From Planctomycetales bacterium (GTDB lineage: Bacteria > Planctomycetota > Phycisphaerae > SM23-33), in contig DAOVLS010000160.1 in NCBI GenBank assembly GCA_030631125.1, positions 1 through 5,933 on the forward strand: a stretch of DNA of 5,933 nucleotides, given 5' to 3'. Both the position numbers and the translations under genes were made by a program. This document shows positions 1 through 5,124 of this stretch, in pieces. A model generated the notes under the pieces. The model was not told the DNA's origin, searched no databases, and saw only the letters and a list, made by a program, of their open reading frames with translations. Numbering within the stretch: position 1 is the stretch's first letter; each line of letters begins with the position of its first letter.

Positions 1-288
1 ATTGAAGAGGTCAGGAAATTGTGCATAAAGTATCACGTTCGCTGCCTTGAGATTTTCGGCTCTGCGGTAAGCGAAAGCCGCTTCGACTCCGAAAGCAGCG
101 ACCTTGACTTCCTCGTGGAGTTCCTTCCTCTCAAGCCAGGTCGGCACGCGGACGCTTATTTCGGGCTTCTGGAGGCGCTGGAGAGATTATTCGGCAGGCC
201 TGTGGACCTGGTCATGCCGCGGGCAGTCAAAAACCCTTACTTCCGCGAGTCCATCGACAGGGATAAGGTGGTGCTATATGCGGCTTGA
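1..288 (+). CDS. MNT-type (MntA-like) minimal nucleotidyltransferase, 5' end cut by window
   Basis: The reading frame is open from base 1, so the true start lies upstream; a TTG at 19 would cut into the conserved first helix and is unlikely. The visible 95 residues are a nearly complete minimal nucleotidyltransferase of the pol-beta superfamily. They show a helix ending in LEIFGSA, Gly20-Ser21 followed by Asp34-x-Asp36 (the GSx(10-12)DxD metal-binding motif), and a third acidic strand RPVDLV with Asp69. Known MntA proteins are antitoxins that transfer AMP to, and so silence, a HEPN ribonuclease called HepT, usually encoded directly downstream with a short overlap. Here the downstream partner is not intact (see 278-352). 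The catalytic residues are present, so the protein may still be active. The MNT fold is certain; the antitoxin role is inferred from the family. Confidence 0.85.
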   Translation: MEEVRKLCIKYHVRCLEIFGSAVSESRFDSESSDLDFLVEFLPLKPGRHADAYFGLLEALERLFGRPVDLVMPRAVKNPYFRESIDRDKVVLYAA

Positions 289-352
289 GTCCCGGTTTAT
301 CCCACCTCCCCATATCCCTCCCTTCCCCCCCCCCCAAAAAACCTGTAACTAA
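278..352 (+). pseudogene. Possible remnant of a HepT (HEPN) partner start
   Basis: An ATG at 278 overlaps the end of the nucleotidyltransferase gene by 11 bases, the arrangement typical of MntA-HepT pairs. It opens with the residues MRLES, which resembles the beginning of HepT/DUF86 proteins as I remember them. After about five codons the frame becomes proline-rich low-complexity sequence and stops at 350, giving only 24 residues. No HEPN catalytic motif (RxxxxH) is present in any nearby frame. This is either a HepT gene deleted after its first codons or a chance ATG; the resemblance rests on very few residues. Confidence 0.25.
325..341 (+). repeat. Homopolymer tract C11-A6
   Basis: Eleven C residues (325-335) run directly into six A residues (336-341), at the end of a pyrimidine-rich stretch that begins near 299. 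It is intergenic, between the decayed end of the MNT module and the small RNA promoter. Such runs are prone to length change by slippage and to sequencing or assembly error, so the exact count should be treated with caution. Confidence 0.8.
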
Positions 353-362
353 CTGTAATTAA
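343..362 (+). repeat. Tandem 10-bp direct repeat upstream of a -10 box
   Basis: CTGTAACTAA (343-352) is followed at once by CTGTAATTAA (353-362), identical in nine of ten positions and spaced by one helical turn. It occupies the -35 region of the promoter at 368, where no good TTGACA is present. A regulator binding side by side on one face of the DNA could explain both facts; that is inference. Confidence 0.6.
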
Positions 363-367
363 TCGCG

Positions 368-373
368 TATAAT
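368..373 (+). promoter_or_regulatory. Consensus -10 box (TATAAT) for the small RNA unit
   Basis: A perfect TATAAT lies at 368-373. The region 15 to 19 bases upstream has no clear -35 element but holds the tandem repeat at 343-362, so activation or a non-standard -35 is possible. Transcription would be expected to begin near 380, about 60 bases before the terminator hairpin at 438-464. Confidence 0.55.
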
Positions 374-379
374 CTGACG

Positions 380-471
380 ATGGTTGTTGGTGAAGAAGTG
401 TGTTGCCCTAGCCTTATGGCTTAGGACTTGGCCTCTGATCCCGTGAGCCGACTAATCACGGGATATTTTTT
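380..471 (+). ncRNA. Candidate orphan small RNA, about 92 nt
   Basis: The stretch between the TATAAT box and the terminator is short, highly structured and not occupied by a normal gene. Two hairpins are visible: CCTAGCC (407-413) with GGC-T-TAGG (418-425), seven pairs with one bulged base and a four-base loop, and the nine-pair terminator stem 438-446/456-464. Bases 428-432 (TTGGC) could also pair with 447-451 (GCCGA) in the terminator loop, a possible pseudoknot. I do not recognise a known RNA family or riboswitch. The flanking gene downstream is convergent, so this is not an obvious leader. A 14-codon ATG frame (380-424) lies at the predicted 5' end and is described separately. The boundaries are predicted, not measured. 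Confidence 0.45.
438..471 (+). terminator. Strong intrinsic terminator
   Basis: A perfect nine-base-pair stem, ATCCCGTGA (438-446) with TCACGGGAT (456-464), encloses a nine-base loop and is followed by A then six T (466-471). The T-run is only on the plus-strand side, so it ends rightward transcription from 368. It does not serve as a classical terminator for the minus-strand glycosyltransferase ending at 501. Confidence 0.85.
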
Positions 472-500
472 GCGCCCATAACCTTATTTTGAACGGGACT

Positions 501-1457
501 CTATTTCAGGTCTTTGTTCATTTCCATGTCGAACCACATGGCGAACAGGCCCAGTTGCATCGAGGAGATAGTGCAGAAAATCCACGCCATTGTGCTCATC
601 GGAGGGAACATGCCGTCGGTGATTCGCAGGTAAATCATTCGCACGAACAGCCCCGCCCCGGCAGCGGCAAGGAACATCGAGGCTGCGTAAAACAGCACGA
701 GCGGATGGAAGTCGTAGATGACGTATTTCCGCCACAGCCGCCAGCAGAAACGCCTGAATATCATGCAACTCATCGTCGGGATGACCTTCCACAGCCTCAT
801 CTTCGATTGCTCGCCGACGCCATACACCGGACGAATCGGAACATCCATGACGTGGAAGTTATAGACGTTCAGACGGACGAGCATGTCGTTGGGGTATCCG
901 TAGCGCGGATACAGTTTGTCGAGTTCGATTGTCTCCAGGACCTGCAGACTGACAGCGGTGAAACCCGTTTGCGAGTCGGCTATGTGCCAGTATCCGCTGG
1001 CGATCTTGGTCAGCATCGACAGGAAGGCGTTTCCGAGGTATCGGGTTCGGGGCGTTGACGCCCATGCCTGTCGGTAGTATAGGCGGTTCGCCTTGGCGTA
1101 ATCGGCATCGCCTGCGGCGACGGGGGCTATGAGCAGGCGCAGTTGCTTCGGGTCCATCTGCCCGTCGCCGGCCATGACGGCGGTAACGTCCATTTTCCTT
1201 TCGACAGCCTCTTTGTACCCGGCGGCAATGGCGGCTCCGACGCCCTGGTTTTTCGGCAGGACAATAAGGACGGTTCGGGTCTCTGCGCCTTCGGATTCGA
1301 TGTGCCGGCGCGTCGCGTCTGCGGTATCGTCCGTGCTGGCGTCATCGACGACGATAATGCAATCGACGTATTCCGGCATCGTCTCGAGGACGCCGCCGAT
1401 CTGCTCGGACTCGTTATAACACGGAACGACAACCGCTATTGATTTGCCTTCAAACAA
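501..1457 (-). CDS. Family 2 glycosyltransferase, polyprenol-phosphate sugar synthase-like, membrane-anchored
   Basis: This 318-residue protein has a GT-A fold glycosyltransferase domain (about residues 5-225) and two C-terminal membrane helices (about 252-276 and 287-308). Visible landmarks are the N-terminal strand VVVPCYNE, the nucleotide-binding VVDDAST (36-42), the metal-binding GDGQMDP (97-103), DSQTGF (161-166) and YPND (188-191). The order matches the DPM1/DPMS group, which moves mannose or glucose from a nucleotide sugar to a polyprenyl phosphate on the cytoplasmic face of the membrane. Donor and acceptor cannot be read from sequence. The start is TTG at 1457: an in-frame TAG lies two codons upstream and GGAG sits seven bases before it, while nearby ATGs are out of frame. 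It lies 190 bases downstream of a sugar phosphate mutase gene on the same strand, consistent with a shared pathway. Confidence 0.88.
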   Translation of the reverse strand: MFEGKSIAVVVPCYNESEQIGGVLETMPEYVDCIIVVDDASTDDTADATRRHIESEGAETRTVLIVLPKNQGVGAAIAAGYKEAVERKMDVTAVMAGDGQMDPKQLRLLIAPVAAGDADYAKANRLYYRQAWASTPRTRYLGNAFLSMLTKIASGYWHIADSQTGFTAVSLQVLETIELDKLYPRYGYPNDMLVRLNVYNFHVMDVPIRPVYGVGEQSKMRLWKVIPTMSCMIFRRFCWRLWRKYVIYDFHPLVLFYAASMFLAAAGAGLFVRMIYLRITDGMFPPMSTMAWIFCTISSMQLGLFAMWFDMEMNKDLK

Positions 1458-1464
1458 TCGCTAT

Positions 1465-1468
1465 CTCC
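1465..1468 (-). promoter_or_regulatory. Ribosome binding site deciding a TTG start
   Basis: GGAG on the minus strand lies seven bases before the TTG at 1457. Together with the in-frame TAG between the two, it fixes the unusual start codon of the glycosyltransferase. Confidence 0.7.
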
Positions 1469-1477
1469 ATACATCAT

Positions 1478-1648
1478 AATGACCAATTTTCCAATGACCA
1501 ATGTCTAATCAATGACTAATGTCTAATTCCTAATGACCAAATGCTTTTGCGAGGCTTCCGTGCAATCGGTTGCTAGTTGTTGGATATTGGTCATTAGACA
1601 TTCATTAGACATTGGTCATTAGATATTAGACATTAATCATTGGTCATT
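1478..1648. repeat. Inverted array of 7-bp repeats (ATTGGTC / ATTAGAC)
   Basis: Two arms of heptamers face each other across a 44-base unique centre (1542-1585). The left arm (1478-1541) is built of GACCAAT, GTCTAAT and GACTAAT units; the right arm (1586-1648) of their complements ATTGGTC, ATTAGAC and close variants. AATGACCAA occurs three times on the left (1478, 1493, 1532) and TTGGTCATT three times on the right (1587, 1612, 1640). A 17-base block at 1493-1509 is the exact reverse complement of 1604-1620. Each arm also contains a single shortened four-base unit (1510-1513 and 1600-1603). The right arm runs into the TAA stop of the mutase gene. The array fills nearly the whole gap between two minus-strand genes and would form a long hairpin in a joint transcript. 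Confidence 0.9.
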
Positions 1649-3030
1649 TATTCTTCCACCGGTTCGCCGAGTATCTCCCGGACTTGCGCGAGTTTGTCCT
1701 TGAGCATCGTCTTGTCCTTTGCTTCGAGGTTCAGGCGGAGCAGCGGCTCGGTGTTTGACGGGCGGACGTTGAACCACCAGTCGTCGTACTGGACCGTAAC
1801 GCCGTCGAGATGATCGATTTTACCGTCGGCGAATTTCCCGGCAAGTTCGTTCATTTTTTCGGCCTTGTCCTCGACGCGGAAGTTTATCTCGCCGCTCTGG
1901 ACGTAGCGTTTCAGCGGCGCGATCAGTTCGCTCAGTTGCGTCTCATGCTCCGAGACGATCGAAGCGACGGTGGCGAATACGATAGCGCCTGATTCGGCGT
2001 TGTAGTTGTCGCGGAAGTAGAAATGTCCGCTCAATTTTCCGCCGAAGACGCCGTGTGCGTCGGACATTGCCTTTTTCATAAACGCGTTCCCGGCGCGTTC
2101 CCGTCGCGGCGTCCCGCCAGCGGCGGAGATTTCCTCTGCCACCACGCGCGAGGAGCGAAGGTCATAGACTACGGTAGAGCCCGGATGCAGTTTGAGAAAA
2201 TGGTGCGCCAGCATGGCGGTAATCATGTCGCAACGGGCGATTTCGCCTTTTTCATCGACGAACATGCAGCGGTTGGCGTCGCTGTCGAAGCAGATACCGA
2301 AATCGGCCTTGTTTTCCTTGACGGCTGAACGGACCTGCGCCAGGTTTGCGTCAATAAGCGGGTTCGGGGGGTGGGCGAACCCGCCGCCGAGTTCGTAATT
2401 CAGCGGGACGATTTCCAGGTCGGTGGCGTCGAAGACTTCCGGAATCATCTTGCAGGCCATTCCGTTGGAGGCATCGACGGCGACCTTCAACGGGCGGGTG
2501 AGTTTGAGAGATTGCAGCACGTGCCTGCGGTAGTCGCCCCAGAGGTTCATCTGTTCGACCTTTGCCGCGGTCTGTCCCGGCGGCATCCGTCGGAGCGTCG
2601 AGACGATGTGGCGGATTTCCTTCAGCCCGGTGTCCTGCCCGATTTGTCTGGCCTTCAGGCCTGAAATCTTGAACCCGTTGTATTCGATGGGGTTGTGCGA
2701 AGCCGTTACCTGAATACCCCCGCAAGCGCCGAGGTGATTGACGGCGAAGTAGATCATCGGCGTGTCGCACATTCCGATATCCACGCACGACAGCCCGCTG
2801 GCGAGGATGCCCTCGATGAGGTTATCGGCCAGGGGCGGACTGTGAGGACGCATGTCCCGCCCGACCACCAGGCGATTGGCGCTGGTCTGGCCTCGATCAT
2901 ATCCCCGCAGCAGGCTGCGAAGAAACTGACCCGCCGCGAAACCGATCTTCCAGGCAAGGTCCTCGGTAATCTCGGTCCCATAGACGCCGCGAATATCGTA
3001 AGCCTTGAAAACTTTTCCAAGGATGTCCAT
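1648..3030 (-). CDS. Phosphoglucomutase/phosphomannomutase family protein with altered active-site loops
   Basis: This 460-residue protein has the length and four-domain order of alpha-D-phosphohexomutases, cytoplasmic enzymes that interconvert hexose 6- and 1-phosphates. AYDIRG is at 10-15; the phosphoserine loop TASHNP (Ser111) and YNGFK (117-121) are intact; the phosphate-binding RPSNTEP (423-429) is intact. The other loops deviate. The metal loop, usually DGDxDR, reads DSDANR (249-254), so the third Asp ligand is Asn253. The sugar loop, usually GExSGH, reads GKLSGH (331-336), with Lys332 for the sugar-contacting Glu. The usual GH of domain 3 is GN (314-315). It may be impaired, specialised or a pseudoenzyme. 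ATG at 3030 is chosen over the upstream in-frame ATG at 3117 because AAGGG lies eight bases before it and family homology begins there. It is followed by a glycosyltransferase gene and divergent from the TolC-like gene. Confidence 0.9.
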   Translation of the reverse strand: MDILGKVFKAYDIRGVYGTEITEDLAWKIGFAAGQFLRSLLRGYDRGQTSANRLVVGRDMRPHSPPLADNLIEGILASGLSCVDIGMCDTPMIYFAVNHLGACGGIQVTASHNPIEYNGFKISGLKARQIGQDTGLKEIRHIVSTLRRMPPGQTAAKVEQMNLWGDYRRHVLQSLKLTRPLKVAVDASNGMACKMIPEVFDATDLEIVPLNYELGGGFAHPPNPLIDANLAQVRSAVKENKADFGICFDSDANRCMFVDEKGEIARCDMITAMLAHHFLKLHPGSTVVYDLRSSRVVAEEISAAGGTPRRERAGNAFMKKAMSDAHGVFGGKLSGHFYFRDNYNAESGAIVFATVASIVSEHETQLSELIAPLKRYVQSGEINFRVEDKAEKMNELAGKFADGKIDHLDGVTVQYDDWWFNVRPSNTEPLLRLNLEAKDKTMLKDKLAQVREILGEPVEE

Positions 3031-3038
3031 AATTGCTA

Positions 3039-3043
3039 CCCTT
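3039..3043 (-). promoter_or_regulatory. Ribosome binding site of the mutase gene
   Basis: AAGGG on the minus strand lies eight bases before the ATG at 3030. It supports that start over the longer frame beginning at 3117, which would add 29 residues without family resemblance. Confidence 0.65.
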
Positions 3044-3057
3044 ATAGTTACCCGAAG

Positions 3058-3086
3058 ATTATTGCCTTGATAGGAGACTAATGCAA
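3058..3086 (-). promoter_or_regulatory. Possible promoter of the mutase-glycosyltransferase unit
   Basis: Reading the minus strand, TTGCAT (3086-3081) is separated by exactly 17 bases from AATAAT (3063-3058), a five-of-six match to the -10 consensus. The -35 matches only in its TTG. Transcription would start near 3051, about 20 bases before the mutase start codon. The -35 element overlaps the ribosome binding region and ATG of the divergent TolC-like gene. Confidence 0.35.
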
Positions 3087-4771
3087 TGGCGATGTCCGAA
3101 AATTGCCCGAACCCCACCCAATCGAACCCCTGGGCTTATTGTGGATTGCTTATCGGGTTGGTTTACGTATTTGTCGTCGGCTGTGTCTCGCCGGGGCAGA
3201 TTGACGAGAATCTCGTTACCAATTACCAGAGGTCTGTCCTTGCCCGCTCGCCGCAGAAGCGCCTCGGCGATGAAGGTCTGGACATTCTCCGCCCGGACGA
3301 GGCCAAAACGTTTAAAATCGTCAAGGACAAACTGACCGACCGGGACGGCGTGCAACTGTCGCTTGACGAGGCGATTCGCCTGGCAATTGCCAACAGCCTG
3401 GATATCCGCGTGGTCAGTTTCGCTCCGGCGATTTCGCGCGAGCAGATGGTCCAGGCGGCGGCTGCTTTCGACTGGGTCGTATTCGCCGGAGCCAGCCACA
3501 CGCGCACCGACCACCACACCGCCACGGCGTTTCGGCACTTCAAGTCCCGGTCGATTCCCGTAGAGGTGGGCGTCCGCAAGAGGACCGTTACCGGCGGAAC
3601 GGCCGAGTTGGCGTGGGAACTTACGCGGACCTCCGATAACACAGCCGCAACGCTCCTGAACCCGAATTACGAATCGATGCTCTCGCTTCAACTGACCCAG
3701 CCGCTGCTGCGGGGCGCCTGGCCTGACTACAACCTCTCTGCCCTGAAAATCGCACAACTGGGCGAAAAGGTCTCTAATTCGCAATTCCGCCAGACGGTCG
3801 AGCAGGTCATCGCGGATGTGCAGGCGACTTACTGGACGCTGGTGCAGGCCAGGCGGGAACTTCAGATACAGAACGCCCTGTTGGCCAAGACGATAGAAAC
3901 GCGAGACCGTGTGCGGGCGAGAGGCGCGCTTGACGCCACAAAGGTGGAGATTAAGCAGACCGAAGCCGCCGTTGAGACCCGCCGGGCCGCCCTGTACAGG
4001 GCCAGGCAGGCCATCTTCGACGTGCAGGACAGGCTGGCGAGATTGCTGTCGGTGGCGAGGATGAACCCGCTCCGGCGTTACGCCATCGTCCCGACCACCA
4101 AACCGGTAATAAGCAAGGTCAGCATCGACCCGACGGACCAATTAGTCAGCGCCCTGCGCCATAGCCCCTTGATGGAGCAGGCGCGCCTCGCCATTGAAGC
4201 CGCCGACGTGCAGGTCCGCGTGGCGAAAAACGAGACGCTGCCTGTTCTGGACCTGACGGCTTCGGTCGGCGGGCAGGGAATGAGGGACGTCGGAGGCAAG
4301 GCCGGGGGCGAGTCGCTCACCTTCGATTATCTGGATCACAGCGTCGGACTGATATTCGAGTATCCGCTGGGCAACCGGGCCGCCAAATCGCTGCTTCGAC
4401 AGCGACGGTTCGAGCAACTTCAGTCCGTAACGGAGATGCAGAACGCCGCCGACCGGGTGGCGGTGAGTGTCAGGGTGGCCATTCGGCATATCGAGACTGC
4501 CTTTCAGGAGATGCAGGCCCGCAAGGCGGCAACGGCTGCCTCGCGCGCCCAGTTGCAGGCGCTGGAAGACACCGAGCGCATCCGAGGCCGGCTTACGCCC
4601 GAATTCCTCAACCTGAAACTCAACTCCCAGGAATCACTCGCCGCAGCCGAGCGGGCGGAAGTCCAGACCGTTACCGATTTTAACACCGCCCTGGCGCGGC
4701 TGGCGCAAATCACCGGAACCACACTCCAGCAGAAAAACATCAAACTCGCCGTCGAAAATAGTAGCAAGTAG
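3086..4771 (+). CDS. TolC-family outer-membrane efflux lipoprotein
   Basis: This 561-residue protein is a TolC/OprM-type channel that, as a trimer, carries substrates or secreted products through the periplasm and outer membrane. Residues 17-33 form a hydrophobic signal ending in the lipobox VVGC, so Cys33 is probably lipidated. A linker of about 55 residues follows, then two repeated channel halves. The first half starts at LSLDEAIRLAIANS (91-104), has the strand motif QPLLRG (205-210) and long helices to about 325. The second starts near 350, has EYPLGNR (425-431) and long charged helices to about 545. ATG at 3086 has GGAG nine bases upstream; ATG 3092 is too distant from it. No membrane-fusion or pump gene is nearby in the window, so the exported compound is unknown. 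The long minus-strand frame inside it is antisense noise. Confidence 0.93.
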   Translation: MAMSENCPNPTQSNPWAYCGLLIGLVYVFVVGCVSPGQIDENLVTNYQRSVLARSPQKRLGDEGLDILRPDEAKTFKIVKDKLTDRDGVQLSLDEAIRLAIANSLDIRVVSFAPAISREQMVQAAAAFDWVVFAGASHTRTDHHTATAFRHFKSRSIPVEVGVRKRTVTGGTAELAWELTRTSDNTAATLLNPNYESMLSLQLTQPLLRGAWPDYNLSALKIAQLGEKVSNSQFRQTVEQVIADVQATYWTLVQARRELQIQNALLAKTIETRDRVRARGALDATKVEIKQTEAAVETRRAALYRARQAIFDVQDRLARLLSVARMNPLRRYAIVPTTKPVISKVSIDPTDQLVSALRHSPLMEQARLAIEAADVQVRVAKNETLPVLDLTASVGGQGMRDVGGKAGGESLTFDYLDHSVGLIFEYPLGNRAAKSLLRQRRFEQLQSVTEMQNAADRVAVSVRVAIRHIETAFQEMQARKAATAASRAQLQALEDTERIRGRLTPEFLNLKLNSQESLAAAERAEVQTVTDFNTALARLAQITGTTLQQKNIKLAVENSSK

Positions 4772-4795
4772 CCGGATTACCGTGGGACCTGTTTA

Positions 4796-4818
4796 GCCGT
4801 CGCCGGTACGGCGCCGTT
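4796..4818 (+). terminator. Weak terminator-like hairpin after the TolC-like gene
   Basis: A GC-rich hairpin is possible 25-30 bases after the stop codon: CGCCG (4801-4805) with CGGCG (4809-4813), or alternatively GCCGT (4796-4800) with ACGGC (4808-4812), followed by only three T. The stems are short and the T-run poor, so termination here may be weak or factor-dependent. Confidence 0.25.
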
Positions 4819-4833
4819 TCTCCCAAAAAGTAC

Positions 4834-4860
4834 TTGACATATCCTGCCGATAGGTATAAC
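4834..4860 (+). promoter_or_regulatory. Promoter of the toxin-antitoxin cassette
   Basis: A perfect TTGACA (4834-4839) is followed after 15 bases by TATAAC (4855-4860); with the more usual 17-base spacing the -10 would be TAACAT (4857-4862). Either gives a leader of roughly 30 bases before the antitoxin ATG at 4897. Just downstream, TGTA-TG-TACA (4863-4872) is a small dyad that could serve as an operator, since such antitoxins usually repress their own promoter; that is inference. Confidence 0.6.
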
Positions 4861-4883
4861 ATTGTATGTACAGGTGAAAGTCA

Positions 4884-4888
4884 GGGAG
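4884..4888 (+). promoter_or_regulatory. Ribosome binding site of the antitoxin gene
   Basis: GGGAG lies eight bases before ATG 4897. It supports that start; the longer frame upstream would begin on the TTG of the -35 box itself. Confidence 0.7.
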
Positions 4889-4896
4889 TCGATGAA

Positions 4897-5124
4897 ATGA
4901 TTAAGACACTACGGAAACACGGCAACAGCCAGGCGCTGCCTGTCGATAAGGCCACGATGGAGGCTATGGGCATCGAGGTGGACACGCCGCTTCAGGTAAC
5001 GATCAGCGGTAATACAATGGTCGTAGCCCCGGCAAATGTCGGCATTGGTCCCGAAGCGGTAACTAAATCGCTAAAGAAGATGCGGCGTCGATACGGGAAT
5101 GCGCTCAAGAGGCTTGCAAAGTAA
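4897..5124 (+). CDS. AbrB/MazE-like antitoxin of a Doc toxin
   Basis: This 75-residue protein has the swapped-hairpin SpoVT/AbrB DNA-binding fold at residues 1-47: MIKTLRKHGNSQALPVDK, then MGIEVDTPLQVTISGNTMVV, with the family's GNS turn and alternating strands. The basic tail (about 50-75, with RRRYGNALKRLAK) is the expected toxin-binding segment and matches the tails seen in antitoxins partnered with death-on-curing toxins. It would neutralise the toxin encoded next and, as a dimer with toxin, repress the promoter at 4834. Its TAA stop is followed directly by the toxin ATG with no intervening base, which implies translational coupling. The start follows from the GGGAG site and from where family homology begins. 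Confidence 0.88.
   Translation: MIKTLRKHGNSQALPVDKATMEAMGIEVDTPLQVTISGNTMVVAPANVGIGPEAVTKSLKKMRRRYGNALKRLAK

Noticed and set aside
438..471. Shared bidirectional terminator for the convergent glycosyltransferase
   Set aside because: On the minus strand the hairpin is followed by CAGAGG rather than a T-run, so it only fits rightward termination by the classical model.
380..471. Known riboswitch or tRNA
   Set aside because: No tRNA cloverleaf or T-loop is present, and I could not match the conserved cores of common riboswitches; the downstream gene is on the opposite strand.
489..1058. Plus-strand 189-residue frame opposite the glycosyltransferase
   Set aside because: It is antisense to a clear family 2 glycosyltransferase, has His/Arg-rich composition typical of shadow frames, and shows no recognisable domain.
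1478..1648. CRISPR array
   Set aside because: The units are 7 bp, nearly contiguous and in inverted arms; there are no unique spacers of 25-40 bp between direct repeats and no cas genes.
3031..3117. Longer N-terminus of the mutase starting at 3117
   Set aside because: The extra 29 residues have no family resemblance, would cross the divergent gene's start, and a good ribosome site sits in front of ATG 3030.
3059..4141. Minus-strand 360-residue frame opposite the TolC-like gene
   Set aside because: It is very Arg/Gly/Leu-rich, has no family resemblance, covers the 5' half of a well-supported gene and overlaps the intergenic control region.
4834..4896. Longer N-terminus of the antitoxin starting at TTG 4834
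   Set aside because: That TTG is part of the -35 hexamer, and AbrB-fold homology begins exactly at ATG 4897, which has a good ribosome site.
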